From contig JACCXE010000337.1 of assembly GCA_013697265.1 (NCBI GenBank), forward strand, positions 1-5,672: DNA of 5,672 nt, in the 5' to 3' direction. This DNA comes from Actinomycetota bacterium. Its GTDB lineage: Bacteria > Actinomycetota > Acidimicrobiia > Acidimicrobiales > JACCXE01. The notes beneath the pieces were generated by a model. It was not told where the DNA came from and searched no databases. It saw only the letters and a program-made list of their open reading frames with translations. Shown here piece after piece: positions 1-4,817 of this stretch (its first letter is position 1; every line of letters starts with the position of its first letter). Both the position numbers and the translations under genes were made by a program.

Positions 1-827
1 CGGTCTCCCGGCTGGTCACCACGGCGTGGGCGTCGGCGGCCACCTTCCGCTTCACCGACAAACGGGGCGGGTCCAACGGAGCCCGCATCCGCTTGGAGCC
101 GCAGAAGAATTGGGACGTCAACCGGCCAGCCGAGCTGGCCGAGGTGCTGCAGACCCTCGAGCAGATCCAACAGGAGTTCAACGGGTCGCAGTCAGGCGGC
201 AAGAAGGTTTCCCTCGCCGACCTCATCGTCCTGGGCGGCTGTGCGGCGGTCGAGCAGGCGGCCAAGAACGCTGGGTACGACGTCACCGTCCCGTTCTCGC
301 CGGGGCGAACCGACGCTTCGCAGGAGCAGACCGACGTGGAGTCGTTCGAGGTGCTCGAGCCGACGGCCGACGGGTTCCGCAACTACCTCCGGGCCGGCGA
401 GAAGCTGCCGCCGGAGACCTTGTTGCTGGACCGGGCCAACCTCCTCACCCTGACTGCGCCCGAGATGACGGTGCTCCTCGGGGGCATGCGGGCGATGAAC
501 GTCAATCTCGCTCAGTCGGCCCACGGTGTCGCCGCTGACGGGCCCGAGACGTTGACCAACGACTTCTTCGTGCACCTGCTCGACATGAGAGCGGAGACGG
601 AATGGAAGCCATCGGTCTCGGCGGAGAACGTGTACGAGGGTCACGATCGAGCGACGGGGGAGGTCAAGCGCACCGCGACGGCCGTCGACCTCGTCTTCGG
701 TGCGAACTCAGTGCTCCGAGCCCTCTCGGAGGTCTACGCGTCTGACGACGGCAAGGAGAAGTTCGTCCGTGACTTCGTGACCGCGTGGAACAAGGTGATG
801 AACCTCGGTCGATTCGACCTCGCCTGA
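1..827 (+). CDS. katG: Catalase-peroxidase KatG, C-terminal part (5' end outside window)
   Basis: KatG is a haem enzyme that removes hydrogen peroxide by catalase and peroxidase reactions. The open frame starts at base 3, with no start codon of its own, and ends at TGA 825-827, giving 274 codons of a protein usually about 720-750 aa long. The conserved KatG stretch WASAATFR, then DKRGGSNGARIRL and PQKNWDVN, is visible at residues 9-41. Further typical C-terminal-domain blocks follow: ADLIVLGGCAAVE, PFSPGRTDASQEQTD, LTAPEMTVLLGGMRAM and the end block FVTAWNKVMNLGRFDL. This is the second, haem-free domain of the duplicated peroxidase fold. The haem ligands and the Trp-Tyr-Met crosslink residues lie in the missing N-terminal part, so activity cannot be judged. 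No frameshift or internal stop is seen. A membrane-protein ORF in another frame overlaps its last 43 bases. Any upstream regulator such as a Fur-type gene is outside the window. Confidence 0.96.
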   Translation, partial: VSRLVTTAWASAATFRFTDKRGGSNGARIRLEPQKNWDVNRPAELAEVLQTLEQIQQEFNGSQSGGKKVSLADLIVLGGCAAVEQAAKNAGYDVTVPFSPGRTDASQEQTDVESFEVLEPTADGFRNYLRAGEKLPPETLLLDRANLLTLTAPEMTVLLGGMRAMNVNLAQSAHGVAADGPETLTNDFFVHLLDMRAETEWKPSVSAENVYEGHDRATGEVKRTATAVDLVFGANSVLRALSEVYASDDGKEKFVRDFVTAWNKVMNLGRFDLA

Positions 828-1177
828 GCAGCCACACCCGGGTAGACGAGGGCGGGGCGCGCCACGCGCGTGATCTGCTGCGCGCCGTTGGCTGCGTCGG
901 TTTTGTCGTATCCGCTGGCGTACTCGAGGTCGTCGGCGGATACGGCGCCAACTCGCCCGAACCGGCGTGGGCGCAATCGGTGTTCCCAATCGGCTGGCCG
1001 CAGGCGGTGCGCGTGGCGTGGTGGCTGACCGTTGCTCTCGCCGCGTTCGGCTACCGCACGTATTTGGGTCGCGCCGGGTTCCGCACGCGCCGCACCGTTA
1101 CCGCGCTGGTGGTCGTGCCGTTCGTGATCTTCGCCGCAGGTGTCGCCAACGGCGCGTCGTGGGCGACCTGGCATTGA
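785..1177 (+). CDS. Small three-helix membrane protein, function unknown
   Basis: I do not recognise this 130-aa protein. It has a basic, polar first 30 residues and three hydrophobic stretches at about 32-52, 73-93 and 103-122. A loop rich in Trp and Pro separates the first two, and the C-terminus is a short ASWATWH tail. It is probably an integral inner-membrane protein. Third codon positions after base 830 are strongly G/C, as expected for a real gene in this genome. GTG 785 is the only ATG/GTG/TTG before the first helix, and it lies inside katG in another frame. An AGGAG at 754-758 is too far upstream to serve as its ribosome binding site. A CTG at 824, overlapping the katG stop as CTGA, is another possible start. 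The overlap suggests co-transcription and translational coupling with katG. The start is uncertain; the existence of the gene is more secure. Confidence 0.65.
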   Translation: MEQGDEPRSIRPRLSSHTRVDEGGARHARDLLRAVGCVGFVVSAGVLEVVGGYGANSPEPAWAQSVFPIGWPQAVRVAWWLTVALAAFGYRTYLGRAGFRTRRTVTALVVVPFVIFAAGVANGASWATWH

Positions 1178-1184
1178 CCAGTGC

Positions 1185-1207
1185 TCACCGCTCAGTCGCT
1201 GAGGTGA
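1185..1207. terminator. Hairpin at the convergent gene junction, possible bidirectional terminator
   Basis: TCAC and CTCAG (1185-1188, 1191-1195) pair with CTGAG and GTGA (1199-1207) around a TCG loop, with a two-base CG bulge on the left. This gives nine base pairs in total. It lies exactly between the convergent 130-aa gene (stop ends at 1177) and the MerA-like gene (stop 1192-1194), and covers the latter's stop codon. No T-run follows on either strand, so it is not a classical intrinsic terminator. The position is the main support. Confidence 0.35.
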
Positions 1208-2574
1208 CCGTGGGGGCGGGCCGGCTCGGCTCGTCGACCGTTGACGTCGATGAACAGTTGCGCCGCGGCCTGGCGCACCGCGGCGGACCAGGTCGGATAG
1301 GCGTGCACGGTGAGCGCGATGCGGGCCGGGAACATGCCGGTTCGGATGGCGAGGACGAGTTCGTGGAGGATCTCGCCGGCGCGTGGTGCGTCGACGGTGG
1401 CGCCCAAGATGCGCCCGCCGGCAAGGTTGCGCGTCAGCAGGCGCGGGCCGACCATGAGCTTGACGAAACCCTCGGTGCGTCCGGCCGTCACGGCGCGGTC
1501 CACCGCAGTCATCGGGACGAACGAGACGCGTCCGCCGCGGGCGGCGACGTCGGCTTCGCTCAGTCCGACGTGCGCGACTTCCGGATCGGTGTAGGTCACG
1601 CGCGGCATCCGTTCGGCTCGGAAGCGTCGCTGGGGCCAGCGGCGTAACGCGTTGGCGGCCGCGACGCGACCCATCTCGTCGGCCGCATGCGTGAATAGCG
1701 ACAACCCGGTGACATCGCCCACGGCGAAGACGCCGCGAACGGTCGTGCGCAGGTGAGCGTTGGCGCGGACGAAACCCCGGTCGTCGAGGCGCACGCCGGC
1801 GGCGTCGAGGTGCAGCGCGTCCGTGCTCGGTGTACGTCCAACCGCGACGAGTACCGCGTCGGCGGCGACCGCGTCGCCATTGTCGAGACGCAAAGTGGCC
1901 GCGCCGCCGACGCCGGCCGACTCAGCTCGGACGACAGAACAGCCGGTGCGCACCACGATCCCTGAAGCCGCGAACATCGATGCGACGACGATCGACGCGT
2001 CGCGATCCTCGCCCGCCAACAACCGGTCAGCCGCTTCGATGACTGTGACGTGGGAGCCAAGCCGGGCGAAGGCTTGGGCCAGCTCGCAGCCGATCGCGCC
2101 GCCGCCGACGACGGCGAGCGAGCGCGGGAGTTCGGTGAGATCGAAGACCGTCTCGTTGGTCAGGTACGCGACCTCGTCGAGACCGTCGATGGGTGGGATG
2201 GCCGGTCCGGTGCCAGTGGCGAGCACGATCCGGCGGGCGGTCACGGACGTACCGTCGATGTCGATCACGCCTGGGCCGCGCAGGCGCGCCGAGCCGTGCA
2301 TTACGTCCACGCCTTCGCGCTGGAGCGCCTCGTCGTCCTCGGTCGCCGCGATCGAGGCTACGGACGCGTGGACTGCGGCCATCGCGTCGGCGAAATCCGC
2401 CCCCCGATCCGCCGCCTCGATGAGAGCTTTGGAGGGCACGCACCCGGTGAACGTGCATTCACCTCCAAGTGGGCCACGATCGACGAGCAGCGTGCGCGCC
2501 CCACGACCAACCGCGGCGCGCGCCGCGCCTAGTCCGCCCGCGCCTCCGCCGATGACAACCACGTCGTAGTCCAT
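1192..2574 (-). CDS. MerA/lipoamide-dehydrogenase-like FAD-dependent disulfide oxidoreductase
   Basis: This is a 460-aa class I pyridine-nucleotide disulfide oxidoreductase. The FAD-binding GGGAGG is at 9-14. The redox-active pair C40/C45 lies in GGECTFTGCVPSK, the NAD(P)-binding GGGAIG is at 157-162, and the second FAD motif VFAVGDVTG is at 282-290. A C-terminal dimerisation domain runs from about 325. Length matches the family core. It starts directly at the FAD fold, so the heavy-metal-binding N-terminal domain found in many mercuric reductases is absent, as is the C-terminal Cys pair. At the usual His-x-His-Pro-Thr-x-x-Glu site it reads H424-A-Y426-P-T-W-S-A431: the catalytic His and Glu of lipoamide dehydrogenase and glutathione reductase are replaced by Tyr and Ala. 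Tyr at this place recalls mercuric reductase. The substrate is not known, and Hg(II) reduction is doubtful without the vicinal Cys. ATG 2574 lacks a clear ribosome binding site and lies 8 nt from an ECF-like promoter. Confidence 0.92.
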   Translation of the reverse strand: MDYDVVVIGGGAGGLGAARAAVGRGARTLLVDRGPLGGECTFTGCVPSKALIEAADRGADFADAMAAVHASVASIAATEDDEALQREGVDVMHGSARLRGPGVIDIDGTSVTARRIVLATGTGPAIPPIDGLDEVAYLTNETVFDLTELPRSLAVVGGGAIGCELAQAFARLGSHVTVIEAADRLLAGEDRDASIVVASMFAASGIVVRTGCSVVRAESAGVGGAATLRLDNGDAVAADAVLVAVGRTPSTDALHLDAAGVRLDDRGFVRANAHLRTTVRGVFAVGDVTGLSLFTHAADEMGRVAAANALRRWPQRRFRAERMPRVTYTDPEVAHVGLSEADVAARGGRVSFVPMTAVDRAVTAGRTEGFVKLMVGPRLLTRNLAGGRILGATVDAPRAGEILHELVLAIRTGMFPARIALTVHAYPTWSAAVRQAAAQLFIDVNGRRAEPARPHGHLSD

Positions 2575-2582
2575 GCCCGTAT

Positions 2583-2609
2583 AACCCTACGAACCCCGGC
2601 TCGCCTTCC
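2583..2609 (-). promoter_or_regulatory. Predicted ECF (SigR/SigH-type) promoter of the MerA-like gene
   Basis: On the minus strand GGAAG (2609-2605) is followed by 19 nt and GTT (2585-2583), the latter inside GGGTT. Eight nt then separate GTT from ATG 2574. The arrangement matches the two divergent promoters at 3783-3846 in spacing, in the GGGTT block and in distance to the start codon. This suggests that the local sigma factor controls the gene and that its mRNA is leaderless or nearly so. A housekeeping -10-like TAGGGT overlaps the same bases, so housekeeping control remains an alternative. The rest of the leader (2610-2706) holds only a short hairpin. Confidence 0.55.
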
Positions 2610-2672
2610 AGACCGGGAAGCCTGTCGCGACGCCACACCGAGAGGTCGTCACCGCGATCGGGTCCTCGGCGA

Positions 2673-2686
2673 CGCCCGAAGGGGCG
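2673..2686 (-). terminator. Short GC hairpin downstream of the sigma operon
   Basis: CGCCC (2673-2677) and GGGCG (2682-2686) pair around a four-base loop. The hairpin lies about 20 nt past the stop of the 57-aa gene, the last gene of the minus-strand sigma operon. There is no T-run after it, so it is only a candidate for ending or pausing transcription before the MerA-like promoter. Confidence 0.25.
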
Positions 2687-2706
2687 AAGCATGTGCGGAA
2701 CCTCCG

Positions 2707-2880
2707 TTAGTGGAGAGCCCGGACGCTGAAGAAGCCGGCCGCGAGCACGGCGACGCCGAACAGCAGCATGCGAAGGTCGCGGTCGTGGCGGAACACGATC
2801 AGCAACGCTGCGATGCAGACGAGTGTGGCGACGGCTTGGATAGCGACGCCCGCGTCGGTGGCGGGCAGGAGCAGACGCAT
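2707..2880 (-). CDS. 57-aa two-helix membrane protein, last gene of the sigma operon
   Basis: Translation from ATG 2880 to TAA 2707 gives 57 aa. Two hydrophobic helices, about residues 10-30 and 38-52, are joined by a short charged turn RHDRDLR, so the protein should be a membrane hairpin. It begins MRLLLPATDAG and ends FSVRALH. Codons are GC3-rich throughout (GCC, GTC, CTC, CTG), supporting real coding. I do not recognise a family. It lies 37 nt after the anti-sigma gene on the same strand, so it probably belongs to that operon and may act in sensing or anchoring (inference). ATG 2880 has no ribosome binding site. It directly follows, in the same frame, the TAA of a 14-codon ORF that does have one. 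Either translation restarts here, or the original gene began at 2925 and was interrupted by that TAA. Confidence 0.6.
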   Translation of the reverse strand: MRLLLPATDAGVAIQAVATLVCIAALLIVFRHDRDLRMLLFGVAVLAAGFFSVRALH

Positions 2881-2925
2881 TTACCGGTCGGGAAGAAACT
2901 CGACGTGCGGGGTCGCGTCAACCAT
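2881..2925 (-). CDS. 14-codon ORF leading in frame into the 57-aa membrane protein gene
   Basis: ATG 2925 opens a 14-aa reading frame, MVDATPHVEFLPDR, closed by TAA 2883-2881. Its start overlaps the anti-sigma stop as ATGGTTGA, and AGGAG (2936-2932) lies 6 nt upstream, one of the best ribosome binding sites in the window. The next codon after TAA is the ATG of the 57-aa membrane protein, in the same frame. It may be a coupling or leader peptide, or the N-terminus of a 72-codon gene now carrying a nonsense codon. A sequencing error at the TAA is also possible. Confidence 0.45.
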   Translation of the reverse strand: MVDATPHVEFLPDR

Positions 2926-3226
2926 CGCCGACTCCTGTGTCGGCATCCGGGAGTGCGTGCCCCGAGGCGAGGCTGTCGCTGAAGGCGCGCAGACGGTCGA
3001 GAGCGGCCGCGTCAACCGTGGATGTGCGCCGACCCAGGGCATGTTTGATCTCGGTGTAGGCGGCAGCCTCGAGCCCACAACGTCGACACTCCTCGAGATG
3101 TCGGGCGACGCGTTTCGCGGTGTGTTCGTCGAGCTCGCGGTCAAGGTAGCGGTGCATGACGCGACCAACCTCCATGCAACTGGCCATATCGGGAGTGCCG
3201 CGCGGTATGCGCCAAGGACTTTTCAT
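2918..3226 (-). CDS. RsrA-like zinc anti-sigma factor (ZAS family)
   Basis: This 102-aa cytoplasmic protein should bind the adjacent sigma factor and release it under thiol-oxidising stress. The zinc motif is H43-x3-C47-x2-C50 in HLEECRRC, with C17 upstream in SCMEV and a YLDREL block at 27-32. The spacing C17-26-H43-4-C47-3-C50 equals that of the known zinc ligands of Streptomyces RsrA (C11, H37, C41, C44), in which C11 and C44 form the redox-triggered disulfide. C17 and C50 are therefore the likely trigger pair here (inference). The tail after about residue 65 is acidic and variable, and no membrane segment is present. ATG 3226 was chosen because it overlaps the sigma stop as ATGA and has GAGG 6 nt upstream. 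A later ATG at 3187 would remove 13 residues but keep the zinc ligands. The name is a family analogy, so no symbol is given. Confidence 0.88.
   Translation of the reverse strand: MKSPWRIPRGTPDMASCMEVGRVMHRYLDRELDEHTAKRVARHLEECRRCGLEAAAYTEIKHALGRRTSTVDAAALDRLRAFSDSLASGHALPDADTGVGDG
2932..2936 (-). promoter_or_regulatory. Strong ribosome binding site AGGAG for the 14-codon ORF
   Basis: AGGAG on the minus strand stands 6 nt before ATG 2925, inside the end of the anti-sigma gene. It is the main evidence that ribosomes start at 2925 rather than at ATG 2880, which has no such site. Confidence 0.6.
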
Positions 3227-3774
3227 CGTTCACCTCTTTTCGGGGCCAGGCCGGCGACGACCAGGCGGTCACGCATCCGCTTGCGGGCGCGATGCAGACG
3301 GCTCATGACGGTCCCCGGCGGGATACCGAGCAGCTGGGCGGTCTCGGCGTAATTCAGACCGCTGATATCCACCAGCTCCACCACGCGCCGGAACTTTTCG
3401 GGCAGATCGGCGAGGGCGGCGTGCACGACCGTGTCGAAGGTTTGACCGACGATCAACGCTTCAGGGCCGGGCTCACGCGACGCGACATCGTCGGCTGCGG
3501 CCGGATCGTCGAGTAGGTCGGGCCGACGACGCCGGTGGCGGTTGATCTCGGTGTTGCGCAGAATCGTCAGCAGCCAGGCGCGGGGGTGCGCGCCGTCGAA
3601 GCGGTCAACGGCCCGAAACGCTCGAACCAAACTGTCCTGAACGAGGTCTTCGGCGTCGGCCGGGTTTCGGGTGATCGAGGTCGCGACGCGCAGCATCACC
3701 TCAATCTCGGGGACCACGTATTTTGCGAACGCCACGTGGCGTTGCTCATCGATGGCCTGCTCGGGCTCGGTCAC
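3223..3774 (-). CDS. ECF sigma factor, SigR/SigH-like
   Basis: This 183-aa sigma-70-family factor directs RNA polymerase to stress promoters. Region 2 is visible as NPADAEDLVQDSLVRAF at 37-53 and RAWLLTILRNTEINRHRRRR at 65-84. A variable acidic linker follows. Region 4 starts at DLPEKFRRVVELVDISG (123-139), with the helix-turn-helix LNYAETAQLLGIPPGTVMSR at 140-159. These blocks resemble actinobacterial SigR/SigH, which partner RsrA-type anti-sigma factors; the next gene encodes one, overlapping by ATGA. GTG 3774 is chosen because family homology starts just after it and GGAGGG lies 10 nt upstream. The frame stays open to 4023, but that extension is low-complexity and lies opposite the divergent zinc-finger gene. 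GGAGGG also overlaps the predicted -10 element, so the main transcript may lack it and be leaderless. Autoregulation is likely. Confidence 0.93.
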   Translation of the reverse strand: MTEPEQAIDEQRHVAFAKYVVPEIEVMLRVATSITRNPADAEDLVQDSLVRAFRAVDRFDGAHPRAWLLTILRNTEINRHRRRRPDLLDDPAAADDVASREPGPEALIVGQTFDTVVHAALADLPEKFRRVVELVDISGLNYAETAQLLGIPPGTVMSRLHRARKRMRDRLVVAGLAPKRGER

Positions 3775-3782
3775 CTGAGGGG

Positions 3783-3810
3783 AACCCTCCTCGGCCGCGG
3801 TGCGATTCCC
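3783..3810 (-). promoter_or_regulatory. Predicted autoregulated ECF promoter of the sigma operon
   Basis: Minus strand GGGAAT (3810-3805), 19 nt counted from GGAAT, then GTT (3785-3783) within GGGTT, and 8 nt to GTG 3774. This is close to the GGAAT/GTT promoters of SigR/SigH-type factors, where the commonly quoted spacing is about one base shorter. Its -35-like element is one arm of the 3802-3827 inverted repeat. Confidence 0.6.
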
Positions 3811-3827
3811 GCCCCGCCGGGAATCGC
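3802..3827. repeat. Perfect 10-bp inverted repeat between divergent operons
   Basis: GCGATTCCCG (3802-3811) and CGGGAATCGC (3818-3827) are exact reverse complements separated by six bases. Each arm contains GGGAAT on its outward-reading strand, so the dyad consists of two opposed -35-like elements with only 8 bp between the hexamers. It could also be a dimer operator. It is the only long perfect palindrome I noticed in non-coding sequence here. Confidence 0.85.
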
Positions 3828-3846
3828 CGGGCCGGCCGGGCGGGTT
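3819..3846 (+). promoter_or_regulatory. Predicted ECF promoter of the zinc-finger/ccdA/tlpA operon
   Basis: Plus strand GGGAAT (3819-3824), 19 nt, then GTT (3844-3846) within GGGTT, and 9 nt to ATG 3856. It is the mirror image of the sigma promoter. No purine-rich ribosome binding site lies at the right distance before ATG 3856, which fits a leaderless or nearly leaderless transcript. Confidence 0.6.
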
Positions 3847-3855
3847 TCCGCGTTG

Positions 3856-4056
3856 ATGTTGGCCTTGTCGCACCGCCGCTGGACCGTAGCTGTCGACGCG
3901 TACGTCGACGGCGAACTGACATGCCGCGACCGCCGCGAGGTCGCCGCGCACATGACGGACTGCTGGGCTTGCAGTCGCGAAGTCGAGATCCTTCGGCTCA
4001 TGAAACACTGCCTGTGCGCGCAACGGCGCCGAGCCGCCGACGGCGGCTGGGAGTGA
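3856..4056 (+). CDS. 66-aa zinc-finger (zf-HC2/ZAS) anti-sigma-like protein
   Basis: This short protein is almost only a zinc anti-sigma domain. H32-x3-C36-x2-C39 is in HMTDCWAC, a YVDGEL block is at 16-21, and H6 lies 26 residues before H32. The first-ligand spacing equals that of the RsrA-like protein across the divergent promoter, but the first ligand is His instead of Cys, so the RsrA-type trigger disulfide cannot form at that position. Other cysteines are C23 and a C52-L-C54 pair near the basic C-terminus. No membrane helix is present. ATG 3856 is chosen because the zinc domain begins right after it and a promoter ends 9 nt upstream; TTG 3853 in the same frame is an alternative, and the frame stays open further upstream through the promoter. 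It overlaps ccdA by 4 nt (GTGA). It may be a second anti-sigma factor, a modulator or a decoy; this is inference. Confidence 0.8.
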   Translation: MLALSHRRWTVAVDAYVDGELTCRDRREVAAHMTDCWACSREVEILRLMKHCLCAQRRRAADGGWE

Positions 4057-4802
4057 CCGACGTCGGGTATCTCGCGGCGTTCGGTGGCGGGGTTGTGTCC
4101 TTCGCGTCGCCCTGCGTGTTGCCGATCGTGCCCGGCTACCTGTCGATCATCACGGGCCTCGACATCGCCGAACTCCAAGACGGCTCGCGGCGACACCTCA
4201 TCACGATCACCCGCGACACGGGACTGTTCGTGGCCGGGTTCTCGATCGTGTTCATACTGCTCGGCGTCTCCGCTACGACATTCGGCGCCGTCATATTCCG
4301 CAACCATGCACTGCTCACCCGCGTGTCGGGCCTGGCAGTGCTGACGATGGCGCTGTTTCTCGCCGGTTCGCTGGTGCTGCGCTCGCCCTGGCTGTACCAG
4401 GAGAAGCGCTTCCATCCGAGCCCGTCGCGCTTGGGACCGTTCGCCGCGCCGATCGCGGGCGCAGCGTTCGGCTTCGGCTGGACACCCTGCATCGGACCGG
4501 TGCTCGGCTCGGTCCTCGCCGTCGCCGCCACCCAACACGACGCCGGACGCGGCGCCGCGCTCCTCGCCGCCTACTCCGTTGGGCTCGGTCTGCCGTTCCT
4601 CGCCACCGGACTCGCGTTCGGCCGCCTCACCGGCGCCTTCGGCTGGGTCAAACGACATTTCACCGCCATCACGGCCGCCTCATCGGCGTCGCTCGCGTTC
4701 TTCGGCGTGCTTCTCACCCTCAACCGCCTCACCTGGCTCACCAGCCAACTCCAGGCCCTGCTGCGCCATGTCGGGCTCGAACGGCTCGTCTTCCTCGGAT
4801 GA
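4053..4802 (+). CDS. ccdA: CcdA-type thiol-disulfide electron transporter (cytochrome c biogenesis CcdA family)
   Basis: CcdA proteins are integral membrane proteins that take electrons from cytoplasmic thioredoxin and pass them to extracytoplasmic thioredoxin-like partners. The 249-aa product has the family's usual size and about six hydrophobic segments (near 5-33, 56-78, 88-110, 130-160, 165-190 and 203-225). The two conserved half-site cysteines are present: C21 in SPCVLPIVPGY and C146 in TPCIGPVLG, the pair expected to alternate access across the membrane. GTG 4053 overlaps the stop of the zinc-finger gene as GTGA, so translation is probably coupled; there is no well-placed ribosome binding site. 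The next gene encodes a TlpA-like thioredoxin, its likely partner. No cytochrome c, ResB or CcsA gene is in the window, so the role may be thiol repair or stress reduction rather than haem attachment. The symbol is by family. Confidence 0.92.
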   Translation: MTDVGYLAAFGGGVVSFASPCVLPIVPGYLSIITGLDIAELQDGSRRHLITITRDTGLFVAGFSIVFILLGVSATTFGAVIFRNHALLTRVSGLAVLTMALFLAGSLVLRSPWLYQEKRFHPSPSRLGPFAAPIAGAAFGFGWTPCIGPVLGSVLAVAATQHDAGRGAALLAAYSVGLGLPFLATGLAFGRLTGAFGWVKRHFTAITAASSASLAFFGVLLTLNRLTWLTSQLQALLRHVGLERLVFLG

Positions 4803-4817
4803 AAAGAGAGACCAACC

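Noticed and set aside
1760..2569. Long plus-strand ORF opposite the MerA-like gene
   Set aside because: Low-complexity Ser/Ala/Arg/Pro translation typical of the reverse strand of GC-rich genes; the minus strand has a full set of flavoprotein motifs.
2710..2982. 90-codon plus-strand ORF rich in Glu, Gln, His and Arg
   Set aside because: It is the antisense shadow of the 57-aa membrane protein and the anti-sigma 3' end; composition is unlike a folded protein and there is no ribosome binding site.
3535..3855. Upstream extension of the 66-aa zinc-finger frame
   Set aside because: It runs antisense through the sigma gene and through the inverted repeat; the zinc domain is complete from ATG 3856, and a promoter-like element stands directly before it.
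3775..4023. N-terminal extension of the sigma factor frame up to ATG 4023
   Set aside because: It lies opposite the zinc-finger gene and across the divergent promoter, is Arg/Gly/Pro-rich with no sigma similarity, and sigma homology begins just after GTG 3774.
3771..4658. 295-codon minus-strand ORF opposite ccdA
   Set aside because: Charged low-complexity translation; the plus strand encodes a clear six-helix CcdA with both conserved cysteines.
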